Source: Allantophomopsis cytisporea (Eukaryota > Ascomycota > Leotiomycetes > Phacidiales > Phacidiaceae). From it: a DNA stretch of 64,000 nucleotides. Numbering within the stretch: the first letter of the stretch is position 1; each line of letters begins with the position of its first letter. Shown piece by piece: positions 24,179-35,062 of the stretch. Both the position numbers and the translations under genes were made by a program. The notes below the pieces were generated by a model that was given only the letters and a program-made list of their open reading frames with translations, had not been told where the DNA came from and ran no database searches. The stretch lies in the NCBI GenBank assembly GCA_024752435.1, contig CP103024.1, positions 434,001-498,000 on the forward strand, read 5' to 3'.

Positions 24179-25418
24179 ATGGGTGGCACGATCTTCATAT
24201 CATGGGCCCTTTGGGAGAAGATGACTTTCGTGAGTGATCTCAAAAAAAGATTGAAGCACAGACTGCTAATAATATCAGGTTCTCGCCCTGTGCATTGGTG
24301 CTGTCTTCCTTGCAGGCCTCATCAAGCTCTGGTGGATGTCTAGATATGTGAAGAAACATGAACTTATTGACGAGGAGAAGAGAATCAAAGAGCGACAAAT
24401 GAGAGAGAGCGGTATTTGGATTGAACCAAAGAACAAGGGTGCTGATATCCCATTCGGAGTTCGAGCAATTGAGAGTGGTGTAGAGGTCGATGGCATTTGG
24501 ATCTCGTCAAAGGGTGCACAGCCTCTCCCTGCAAGACTCAAGACTGTTCGTGGTCCTCAAAGTGCCGAATCTTCCTCATCTACCGAGAGCGAGCAATCTA
24601 GTCTTCCTCATGGCCGACTACCTGTACCAAGAAGCACCTCCTCTCAGTCTGCTTTCGAAAAGGCTGTTGCTGCCGAAGCTCTGTCCACCTCGGAATCATT
24701 CACTGCTCAGACCCCCAGCTCTTCATACAAGCCACGTCGATCCTCGCACCTTCGGTTCAGCAGCTACACTGAAGGACAATTCGATCAACAAACACTCGGT
24801 GCACTCGAAGGAAAGCCAATTCCACCAAAGAACCCCGCCCGCAAGCTTCGCAAGAAGGCGTACCAATATCCATACTCTGCTAACTCTGCAGCCGACAATG
24901 AGCGTTCGGAATCCGAATCCGAAGACACCTCGAACCATTTCATCCCAGCCTTAGAGGAACATATCACCAATACTGGTAGTCGTTTCAAGACTCAACAGGA
25001 TACTGGAGATTACTTCTCTGTCCCACTTGATGATGAGACCCCACAAGAGAAAATCAACCCCTTCGCCACTCCAATTGTCACCCCAAACCAATCACCACCC
25101 TCCAATGCCATGAATGATGAGGAAATTATCGCTGATTCGGAGCTCCCACTCCTTCGAGACTCATCCGTAGCACCATCTGCCTCAAAGGCGAATAAGTCAG
25201 TCCGCAAGGTCAACTCAGGATTTGAGGTTCTTCCAGCAGGCACATTCGAAACATCCAAAGATGTAAAGGGCAAAGGCGTTGATCGTGGAGGATCTTCAGG
25301 ATCTCGTGGATCTCAAGATAGTCTCCAAAAGGAGAAGCGCCAGTCAAAGAAGTTACAAAAGAAGCCTCGTAGTTCGATGTCCAGCGGTAGGTCTTCGAGT
25401 TTTCTGGAGAGAATCTAA
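24179..25418 (+). CDS. Single-pass membrane protein, fungal family of unknown function
   Basis: Exons are 24179-24229 and 24279-25418 (49-nt intron with a GCTAAT branch site), giving 396 residues. The spliced N terminus reads MGGTIFISWALWEKMTF, followed by a hydrophobic segment (VLALCIGAVFLAGLIKLWW, about residues 18-36). A charged helix follows (KKHELIDEEKRIKERQMRES) and then a conserved block IPFGVRAIESGVEVDGIWIS. The remaining 300 residues are Ser, Pro and charge rich and look disordered. I believe similar proteins occur throughout filamentous ascomycetes, but I know no function for them. A short lumenal or outer N terminus with a long cytosolic tail is likely. A long pyrimidine-rich leader precedes it. 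Confidence 0.8.
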
Positions 25419-26331
25419 ACGGCATCCAGAATACTTGGATTAACATTCGAGAAAGGTTAGAATGAAAGAAACACATTACTTTCAATCACTAGCTCGCTCG
25501 TTAGAGACCGGTAGCTCTTCATTTCAAGTGAATCCTTATATGACATAAATGTCATGATAAGTCCAGGACTTTTGTGTGTTTGTCAGAGTATGATGTTATA
25601 GGCGTTGCAGAACTGGGTCCAAAAGGGCGGAGCAATAGGGCGATATCTTGCTTTTGGTTGCATTGTACATGGCGTTCTTGGGTGTTCGATGGAGATGAAA
25701 AGTGGACAGGTAGTTAAGACCTTATGTACCGTTGAGAACTGGGCGATTTAATCTGTCAACATTGGTTTCTTCATGGAATTTCCTCTCCACGTCACATAGT
25801 ATTGTTTGGTAGCTGATTGCTATTCAACGCCTGACATAAGCTAGAAAAGTAATGAGGATTGAGATCTATCTACATTGCTATTAGTATATGCTTTCAGGTG
25901 GATTCTGACACTGTAACTAACTTTATGATGACTATCTCTAGAATGGCGTGTATGATGCAAGCAGTATGTCCTGTGCTTGTTAGGCATAGCTGGTTTTACT
26001 CTCAATGCCAGACGCCAATGAATCGAGTTAGATATCCCCAAAGAAGGGTGTCTGGGTATTCTGAGTGCATACATCAAGATTAAAGGGAGCAAGTACCAAA
26101 CAGCAAAAGGATCATTATATACTCATCAAAGTAATCATCATTGGCGAATTAGAACAAATGTTGGCTTTCGAGGATCTTATCAAATCGAGAGGCCCCGCTT
26201 GGCGCTAAGCGCAGCGTCATCGCATAAAAAAAAGTTCAATATCGATTATTCTGCCGGTTATTGAAAGCCATCCAACACACAATTCCCACCACTCCACCAC
26301 AAAATCCTCCACCCTATCTCCAGACCTCGAG
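25419..26331. other. Intergenic region before ACL4
   Basis: About 0.9 kb with no recognised gene. Just upstream of ACL4, around 26216-26224, GTCATCGC matches seven of eight bases of the PAC element (CTCATCGC) and is followed by an A-run. Such sites occur at yeast ribosome-biogenesis promoters, so it is a weak regulatory candidate. Confidence 0.35.
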
Positions 26332-27513
26332 ATGGCAAAGACAAAGCCTAAGAACAAATCTGCCGCTAAGAAGGAGAAATCGACGCTCAATCGCGTCACT
26401 GCAGGCCCATCGCAAACCTCTTCACCGCCCAAATCACCTCTCGTGCTGCTCGCTGAGGCAACTATCCACCTCCAGCAAGGTGACATCGAGGGCGCCGTCC
26501 CGCTTGCGAAAAAAGCTCTACAGCTGTCGGATAAGGAGTCTATTGAAGCTTTGCCAGCTCTCAATCTTCTCGGCGAAATCCATGTCGAGCTCGGCGATAT
26601 CGATACCGCGAGGAAATACTTTTCGAAAGCTGTGCAATTAGATGGAGATGGCAGCGTAGGCGAGGAGCTGGGCGGCGGGGCCGAGAAGTTCCTTTGGCTC
26701 GCGCAGTTGAGTGAGGATGGTGGCGCGGATAGTGTGGCTTGGTATGAGAAGGGCGCGGGTTCGCTACGACGACAGATTCAGGCGCTGTTGGACAAGAAGA
26801 GTTTGAATGCGGAGCAGAAGGCAGTACTAGATGAGAAGCAAAGGAAACTTGCCGTAGCGCTGTGCGGTGTAGTTGAAGTTTACATGACGGATTTGAGCTG
26901 GGAAGTCGATGCTGAGCAGAAGTGCGAGGCTCTGGTCACTGAAGCTACTATGGTTGCTCCTGGATTTGCTGAGCCATGGCAGACACTTGCGAATGTCCGA
27001 TTGAGTCAAACTCGGGTCGAGGATGCGCAAGCGGCACTGAAGAGGAGCCTGGAGACTTGGAAAGACTTGATTCCTGAAGACGCGGGTGTTCCGGATTTCC
27101 CCACCAGAGTTAGTCTTGCCAGATTGTTGATGGAAGCTGAGATGGAAGAGGACGCCATTGAAGTTCTTGAGCGCTTGGTCGGTGAGGATGACAGCAGTGT
27201 GGAAGTCTGGTATCTCGGTGGTTGGTGCATGTACATCATTGGTGAGAAGCAGAAGAATGGCGAGATCAAAGAGGCAGACGGGGACGGTGACAGCTGGAAG
27301 GTTTCGTGGATCTCAAGTAGGCAGTGGTTGAACCAGAGTCTGCAACTGTATGGGGCCCAGGATTATGAGGATGAGCGCTTGGGACAGCACGCACAGGAGC
27401 TCGTTGCCAATTTGGACTCCGAACTTGGCAGTGTGACTGAGGAAGATGAAGAGGGCGAAGACTGGGAGGATGATGATCCAAGTGATGGCGACGAGGATAT
27501 GTTTGGAGCTTGA
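26332..27513 (+). CDS. ACL4: Rpl4 assembly chaperone Acl4 (TPR protein)
   Basis: Single exon, 393 residues. After a Lys-rich N terminus, tetratricopeptide-type helices run from about residue 35 to 300: LAEATIHLQQGDIEGAV, ALNLLGEIHVELGDIDTARK, WQTLANVRLSQTRVEDAQAA, RVSLARLLMEAEMEEDAIEV and VWYLGGWCMYIIGE. The C terminus is an acidic tail (EEDEEGEDWEDDDPSDGDED). This matches yeast Acl4, which captures newly made Rpl4 and delivers it to pre-60S particles in the nucleus. The acidic tail and repeat layout fit that role. It is one of several 60S-related genes in the window. A generic TPR protein remains a small possibility. Confidence 0.82.
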   Translation: MAKTKPKNKSAAKKEKSTLNRVTAGPSQTSSPPKSPLVLLAEATIHLQQGDIEGAVPLAKKALQLSDKESIEALPALNLLGEIHVELGDIDTARKYFSKAVQLDGDGSVGEELGGGAEKFLWLAQLSEDGGADSVAWYEKGAGSLRRQIQALLDKKSLNAEQKAVLDEKQRKLAVALCGVVEVYMTDLSWEVDAEQKCEALVTEATMVAPGFAEPWQTLANVRLSQTRVEDAQAALKRSLETWKDLIPEDAGVPDFPTRVSLARLLMEAEMEEDAIEVLERLVGEDDSSVEVWYLGGWCMYIIGEKQKNGEIKEADGDGDSWKVSWISSRQWLNQSLQLYGAQDYEDERLGQHAQELVANLDSELGSVTEEDEEGEDWEDDDPSDGDEDMFGA

Positions 27514-27845
27514 TCTACTGTATCTGTCACGGAGTTTTGGCGCTGAAAAGGCATTCAGGTAGATATAATGATTCCCAGCCAATATAATCCTATTGTGTTT
27601 ACTGATAGCTTATTTTGTACAAATTCCGTTTTATGACTGTTGATCTTTGAGATCCCAGTTACCTCTCTGAGCAATCTGTTAAGAACATATCTGACATATC
27701 AAGACATCCATTATTATCATTGAAGATATCCAAATTATATAATGGTAATAATTATGTTACAAAAAAAATCATGATTTACATTACTTCATATCAACAACAT
27801 TAGATGTTTTGATCTTCAGCTCAACCTGATGGTATAACTCTCTTC

Positions 27846-27865
27846 TGTAGAGTCTTCACTCTACA
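27846..27865. repeat. Perfect 8-bp hairpin with 4-nt loop
   Basis: TGTAGAGT (27846-27853), loop CTTC, and ACTCTACA (27858-27865) form a perfect hairpin about 300 bp downstream of the ACL4 stop codon. It could be a 3' structure or chance. Confidence 0.55.
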
Positions 27866-28061
27866 ATAGCATGTGATATGATGTGGCATGACATATTTAT
27901 AATTAAAGGTAGAAGCGAGATTGGAAGCCGAGTAAGTTGTACCGTCCAGACTTGCAAAAAGTATGCCGTTAATAATCAGGAAACCGCACATCGTATCAAT
28001 TGTGTGGGGTGAAACTCAGTCATCAATATTCACCAATGCTTCTCCGCGGCCCAAATTCGAC

Positions 28062-28068
28062 TATAAAG
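28062..28068 (+). promoter_or_regulatory. Candidate TATA box of the HD-domain gene
   Basis: TATAAAG lies 88 bp upstream of the ATG at 28156. Spacing is compatible with a TATA element and short leader, as often seen at inducible genes. Assigned from sequence only. Confidence 0.35.
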
Positions 28069-28155
28069 TCGCTCTTCCAGAGTACAAAATCCTAAGATTA
28101 CTTTCACTTATCACCATAATTTTCATTGATTTAATTTTTGTTATTATCAAAGATC

Positions 28156-29062
28156 ATGGTTGACGAAATCTTAGAGTACGGATGGACAGCTGTTCCACGT
28201 GACATCGAAAAGCTCCTGAAAGGGAAGAAGAACATCAGAGAACCTAAAGTTGTTCTTGTCAGTGATATCAAAGTCCCTGATACTACTCTTGCCAGAGATA
28301 TTCAGCAGTATGCCAAGGACCATTTGCCGGAGGAGACCTACAACCATAGTATGAGAGTATATTTCTATGGTAAGCAGCCAGCTATCTGATTCAGCTCACA
28401 TAGCACGACAGACAAAGAGGAATTTGGAAAAAGAATTTTGTACACTTACTGAAATCGATTTAGGTATAGCGATTACTTCTCAGCAATTCCCAGAGTTCAA
28501 GCTTCCGGAAGAGACGTTCTTCCTCACTTGTATGTTGCATGATATCGGCACCACGGACACCAACCTTCATGCAACTTTGATGTCTTTTGAATTTTATGGC
28601 GGTATGCTCGCTTTGCAACTTTTGCTCAAGGAACAGGCCCCAAAGGCACTGGCAGAAAGCGTAGCAGAAGCTGTTATAAGACACCAGGATTTGGGCGAGG
28701 TTGGAACCATCTCTACAGTTGGACTGGTCATTCAACTGGCGACTATTTTTGGTAAGTACATATCAAATCTCTCAGCGAAGAGCACCCAACCAGGGCTCTT
28801 CTGTTGTAGAGGTCCATTAGGTCCATTAATGAACAAGTTGCTGATGATCGTAGACAACATGGGCGGACATCCAGAATTCGTCCATGAAGGCACCATAGAA
28901 GATGTCGTGAAACATTTCCCTCGAAAGAAATGGTCCTCATGTTTCGCAAAAACAATTCGTAAGGAGAATGGATTGAAACCTTGGGCCCATACAACTGCTC
29001 TAGGAGAGGACGCATTTCCCGATGGTGTTGCCAATAACAAACTTATGGCGCCTTTTGAGTGA
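28156..29062 (+). CDS. Cyanamide hydratase-like HD-domain protein
   Basis: Exons are 28156-28369, 28464-28751 and 28854-29062, giving 236 residues. The residues expected for an HD metal site are present: His64 in YNHSMRVY, His97-Asp98 in LHDIG, and Asp168 restored by splicing in ATIFDNMGG. IRHQD (144-148), MSFEFYGG and the C-terminal KPWAHTT block are shared with fungal cyanamide hydratase (Myrothecium Cah) and yeast Ddi2/Ddi3. The known reaction is hydration of cyanamide to urea with Zn in the active site, in the cytosol; yeast DDI2/3 are strongly induced by DNA-damaging alkylators. The actual substrate here is inferred. Intron 2 is 102 nt with no stop in frame, so retention would insert 34 residues beside the metal ligand Asp168. 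Confidence 0.88.
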
Positions 29063-29710
29063 TAGTTGTTGATAACCATGAGGGTTTAAGGCAATGACTA
29101 TGAATTCTGAAATGATCAAAATACTACTTGTTTTCTGCCAAAACAAAAAGATGAAAAAACCAGAATGTGCCTTGACCCTTACGCTGCATGGATACTTTAA
29201 CCTTGGCTACATATATGTGTTTTGATGATGTGATGTTCGAAAGAGGGCAACGCTCCATTTGTAATCTGAGCAAGGCTTTTTCGCTATCATCATGGATCAT
29301 TGATGAACGTCGATGTAGTAAACTCTATGTTGTTTGACGAAAAGCTCTGTGACTTCTTAAAAACTACTGTAGATGATGGTTTTGTATATTTGTTATTTGT
29401 ATTGATTTGGATAAAGTCGACATCGAAACAACCAGCTCGGCCAGGGAGGAGACTCCTGTGCATCGATAAGTCTGTTGATCTGGAGACGGACAACGGGAAA
29501 CATATGTTCGTTCCTTCGAGGGCGTCCTTACCTACAGTTCGGTACTTTCCCCGAAATGGCTGTGCATACACACGAACATGGTCAGGCGAGCCCGGTTAGG
29601 ACTGCAGGCTGAGGCGCAAGGCTTCAGCTACAATCTCCAGATCTCAATGTCAACACGCCTTGAAAAAACAACAATGTCCATTACGAAGATGACGACGCGA
29701 AGACAATGAA
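29063..29710. other. Intergenic region
   Basis: About 650 bp with no recognised gene. At its end, at 29706, an ATG begins the two-codon frame ATG AAA TGA, whose stop overlaps the AT-hook gene start. Confidence 0.4.
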
Positions 29711-32700
29711 ATGATGGCAACAGCAACAGCAGTGCCGGCAACTGCTGATGTTGATGGACTGCAGCAACCTTATGATCGATTCGAAGTCGCGCAATTCATG
29801 CAGGAAGCATCCCAGAGCGCAAACATGGCAGACTCTCCAACAGCTCCATCATCTACATCCGTACATTCAACTCCAGCACCCACAGTCGATGCTGCAGAAG
29901 TATTGTCGCGACCTCCTTCAACGTCAACAGATGTTGCTACGCGCTCTGAACCCCCAGCTGTCGCGCCCGCTCCGGCGGCGAAGACATCGGGCCAGAGACC
30001 ACTTCGGCCAGCACATAATGGTTTCGCAGTACTTAATCTCAATCGCCCTACCGGCCCACGACCCGGTACGCTCGGTCCAAATCGCGATGGGAGAGTGAAA
30101 AATCCTGTTCCAAGGAAACTCAAGGGCAAGACTAGTGAGCTCAATGGAGAATTTGGGGTCATGCACATGGATATGTCAGGTCAGGGAGGACGCGTCGGAC
30201 GAAGTAGTGCTGCCCAAATCACAAGCGAAAGTACAGCGCAGGCAGCCAGGAATGCACAGAAAGGAGGATATGTTTCTTTGAAGAAACGCCGAATCGATGC
30301 AGAAGCGGACCATTTACAACGGCAGGCATTGGAAAGTAACAGATATATGCCTATCCTTCCAGTTCGCGAGTATACACCTCGGGTGGGTCCTCTTACGCCA
30401 GCGCAAACAAAGCTCGAGCAAGCAAGACTCTTAACTCTGCTCCGCAGCATCAACCCAATCACCGTCGTGGATCAAATTTGTAAAGCAATAGCGTTCTTTG
30501 GAGGGATTCCTGGCGCTCCAGCCCCAGCTGATGGATTTTTCCCTCCCAGTGCTGAAGCAAACGGCAAGGGAGAGTTGTTTATTGGTTGGTTGTCAGAAAT
30601 ATTTCCAGATTTAGGAGGACGCAGAACCTGGAAACCAGAAGAGGCAAATACTCATGCTCCAGGGAAAAGAGGTCGTGGACGTCCAAAGGGGAGCAAGGCT
30701 TCTAAAGTTCGGAAGGACAAAGGCATCAAAAAGGGTCCTCTTCGAAAATCGGGTACACTTGATGAAGAGGGAGGCATTATTGGCGATGATGAGTGGGTTG
30801 ACGTAGTGGATGTGGCTAGTGATGATGATGAAGGCTCGGATGCTGCAGAGGGATCAGCTGCAAAGCAAAGACCTGCAAGGTCTCGTCGACCACCTTCTAC
30901 AGGTCCAGATACGAGAACACTGGAAGCCATACACGATACCATCGATAACAATCGAGAAGTACCGAATTCAACAGCCACGTCGTCACAAGATCAAATAGCT
31001 TCCATAAGCACACCTAAAAACAAGGGCGGTGAGTATTTCTTCTGTCATCTGCAGATTGGTTTCGTGGTAGAGCACGTGCAACATCCATAATCGCAAACTT
31101 ATTGTCCCATGATTTTTTGGTAGCAAGACTATGTCACTTTCTTCTCGCAAGCCTCACAAAATCTGTTGTAATAATATGTACTATGCTTACACTCACTGAC
31201 AATGGACAGGACGGCCTAAAGGCAGTAAAAACAAGCCCAAATACCCACCGGGTACCATCATACCGGAGACTCAACGCAGTGAAGGCTCTAGTAATACTAT
31301 GTTGACACCTCAGAGCTTCCATCAAGCTTTGCAGCAAGCTACAGCAAACATTGCAGCAGGGTTTCCTGCGGTGAACCCTACGCCTAGAGCAGAACCCTCA
31401 CGTGTTCAAGGGACCCCCGGGACTACTGAGGGTGCAACACCCAAAAATAAGGGTGGTCGTCCAAGAGGTAGCAAGAACAAGCCGAAAGATGCAGCAATGC
31501 AAGCACATATGACAACTCCATTGTTTACCGGTGCTGCTATTGCTAACATGCTACCCCATGTGGATGGAGGCTCACCACTAAAAAGGCGGCCGGGCAGGCC
31601 TAGAAAAGAATCTATGAATGCTGCAGGACCTGCAGGTAGTCCGGCGGTTGCTGGTCTCAGTGCCGAGGAAAGAGCTGTTCTCGAAGCCTACAGAGCTGTT
31701 CGTGCCTCACAAACCCCAGCTGCTGCACCTACAACACCAGCTACTGGCGAGAAAAGGAAGCGTGGTCGACCCAGGCGATCAGAACCACAGCAAGCAACTG
31801 CTGATAATGAGGAGACTGCCGAGCCTACAAATGTAGTCCAGACTGCTGTACCATCCTCAACGCGCCAAGTTGAGCCACCAGCAGTGACAGTAGCAGTCCC
31901 AAGTGAGACTCCGCAGGCTCCTGACTCTACTAAGCCGCCGCCTGCAAAGCGCCAAAGAAAACCCAAGGACACTACAGCAAGTCCTGCTAAGCGGAAGCAA
32001 CCGCCAGATCAACGCTCGATTGAACAGCCGTCACCTTCTCTGCCTGCTCCAGCTCCTACATCCGTGACTGCAGCAGTCCCAGCACCAGTATCAGCGCCTG
32101 CCCTGATTCAAGCTCCAGTGACAATGTCCCAGACGTCTCAATCACCTGCTATGCAAGCAACAGCAATATCGCCGACATTTCCTTCATCAGTAGCCACCTC
32201 GCACACAATGTCCCAACAGCATCCTAACTCAATGCGGACACCATCACAATCTCAGCAGACTAACACATCACACACTCTTTCCCAAATGTCTATGCCACCA
32301 GTGCGTCCTAGGCCCTCTGGTTTGGAAGCACATTATGAACAATTCGCTGCCGCGGCCAAGCAGCAAAGCCAACCTTCACAGCAACCTCAGAACTCATCAC
32401 ACCGTGACCCGAATGACAACCAAAATCTGATGTCAAGGTTAGGAATGCAAACTAGTGGGCAGACAACTCCATCATATTTTGCACAAGCACATCGGTCCGG
32501 AACCAGTGCTATGGGTTATGGCCAGGGATATGGAGCCCAACAACAATATCATACGAGTCAGAATTCCCCGCAACTCGACGGGTTCCGTAGTCAGAGTAAC
32601 GGCAATATAACACCACAACAACAGAAGACATTCTCTCCACAGGCACAGAACCACGGTGGTAACAATCACTATGGGAGCTTCAATTCTCCAGATCTTTTCG

Positions 32701-32900
32701 ATATGTCCTCTCTGGAGACGAGGAACGGTAGTATAGGCTCTGCTTCTTATTCAGGCATCTCTCGTCCTACGGCACCTAACAGGGTGCCGAATACAGGGAA
32801 TCCTTATGGCGCATCTGCAAACAGGATAAGTGATGGGTTCAACAGCGGACTTAGCGAGGAGGAATTGAGAGAGCGCATAATGAGGCTTGGACGTCGTTAA
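29711..32900 (+). CDS. Multi-AT-hook DNA-binding protein
   Basis: Exons are 29711-31028 and 31210-32900 (181-nt intron), giving 1002 residues. At least five AT-hook cores are visible: RGRGRPKGSK near residue 320, GGRPKGSKNK near 440, GGRPRGSKNK near 520, RRPGRPRKES near 563 and KRGRPRRSE near 620. The second hook is split by the intron and is complete only after splicing (GGC G / GA CGG CCT). Between the N-terminal Ala/Pro-rich region and the hooks is a more ordered block, about residues 210-310, with LTLLRSINPITVVDQICKAI and LFIGWLSEIFPDL. The last 350 residues are Gln, Ser and Pro rich. AT-hooks bind the minor groove of AT-rich DNA, so a chromatin or transcription role in the nucleus is likely. 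I do not recognise a named orthologue. Confidence 0.82.
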
Positions 32901-35062
32901 TAACAGTATCATGGAAAAAGACAGAGGAACATATTATTAAGGAGTTGTGTGCATTCTTGGGAAACAAATGTGTGTTGGCCTGAACGTCTCCATATCACCG
33001 CTGCTTTGATACCATCTTGCTTGGGATGCCTAGCTTTTGCTTTGCGTCACAGGTCACAGGTCCCTGTTTTTTATTTCTTTTTCTTCACTAGTAATCGGAT
33101 ATAACGAGAAACGCATATATATCTACGGGAATCATATCTTGTGTCTAGGATAAGATCGTGCCCTCTCATTGGCATCTTGAGCCATTTAAGCATCGAGATT
33201 GAGTTCACTTGCTGCACTCAGGGATTCCACGCCGCGGATTTGGGGAACATGACGCGCTTGAGTGATTAACCGTATCATAATCGTTCGTCAGCCAGGCGTC
33301 ATACAATGGTTGGTCCTCGGCCATATTCCAGCTTGAGCAGGGAAATCTCGCCGAAGGGGAACGAGCCTTGTCTCGTGTCACCCTAATGTATCCTCTCTTA
33401 TCCCCTCCGCTACTACTTTTTCTGTGAACGCTTTATTTCGTAGGCAAGGCTGAATGTTGCACTGGCGAACTGACAATCATCGTGCTCTAAGACCAAACGA
33501 CCGCGAAGGTTGTAAATTCTGGGGATTCCCCGTGCCGTCAAGCTCATCAAGCTTTGTGGCTGGCGGCGCAACGGAACTGGCTACGGGCCCGCGGGCGAGA
33601 GTTGAGAGTAGCCCTGAGTGCTATGTATGTATCTATGTCCGCGACTCGCACTCCAGGTGAATGAAACATCAAGAGTGCCCAGTGGATTTATTGTACCGCA
33701 TGCTGGGTATACTGCTATATTCATATGGAGGCATGTAGTTTCTCCTGTAGCACGAGGGTGTCCGGGACTTGACTGGGCTGAATTGGTGCGCTGCAATTGG
33801 CACATAAATAATAGATGTAGAGGACAAGACTTCTATAATGTGCACGGCACTTGATGGCTTGGGGGCGTATTGCCGGTTGCGAGGGATGCTTGCACAGTAG
33901 GGCACTTTATGGGATATGGATGCGGAGTATGAGGTATGGATGCATTTATACCTACAATCATACGCACAGTTTATGTGCGGTGATGTATGTACCTGCTACG
34001 ATATGAGTATGATGACTATGGGGGTTGTGCCTGGTGTTTTATAGATTAGGTGTGTATGTAACGTTACGACTTCCTGATCTCGTCTTGCCTCTTTCCCAGG
34101 CCCATGAAATATATGCATGCATGTACACACAAGGACCCTTCGCACGACATGGCACTCACTCTCATCGCAAACATAACTCGTCAGACACCGATAGTAAATA
34201 GTAAACAGCGATCATTTTTCGTCGTCTTCCCAGTTGTGCACTTCGTGTTTGTCCGCTGTAGAAACTCATGTGCATATCGCAGCATTACATAACTCTCCTC
34301 CAACGTTAACCCCTGAACTAAGCCCAGTAACAAGCAAGGCACGCTCGCGTGGCTGCTCGGCGTGTACAGGGGCAATGTGGAGTCCCCGTGGGGAATTTGG
34401 TCACGAGGTCAGTCGCCGGTGGAGAACAGTGGGTACTGACAAGCCGAGAGTGGATGCCGGGCGGACGAGGGATGATGTCTACGGAGTTATTTGGTGTGGA
34501 GCACGCTGGAAGGGTTGGAAATTGGGATTGTGGGAGGTTCATGCTACCGTATTAAGGTACGAGGAGGAAAAGCCTGCTTTTCGTCGATGCGAAAACTAAT
34601 CACTAGTAGCGGGAAGAAAATTACGTTTAGGTTCTGGCTCATACTTTCTACTTAGGCAATTCTTCAAGATGCCCGATCACTTACGAGACTTGGAGTATTC
34701 TTGGTCAATGTCATCGAGTCAGTTGCAACATACATACATCTGGGTACTGCAGTAGAGTGGGCCCTGTTACTGTCAATTTCAAGGTGGGTAAAGTTACTCC
34801 ATTTATTAACTTATACATCCGAAGAATTATCTCGGACTCATCAAGTAATGTCCCCATTCCAAAAGACCAAAAACGCCCCACGTACAAGGTAAGTTACAAT
34901 AACTTTGTCTATACAGACCTTCATGCTCATCTATATCAAGACAAAAACAAAACAAAAACGTAGAGAACCGAGGTTCCATTCCGTAAACTCCCCCCGAAAA
35001 ACACCTTCATCGCTCATAAAATAGTCAAACGCCCTGGATATATGCCGTACAGCCATCACTCC
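32901..35062. other. Gene-free 2.2 kb between convergent genes
   Basis: No supportable coding region. It holds 3' flanks of the AT-hook and F-box genes plus unassigned DNA with locally G-rich stretches around 34350-34550. Open frames here are short and do not look like proteins. Confidence 0.4.

Larger units (their letters stand above)
27514..28155. other. AT-rich intergenic region with a hairpin
   Basis: About 640 bp, strongly AT-rich, with no gene. It contains the inverted repeat at 27846-27865 and the promoter of the HD-domain gene. Confidence 0.45.
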
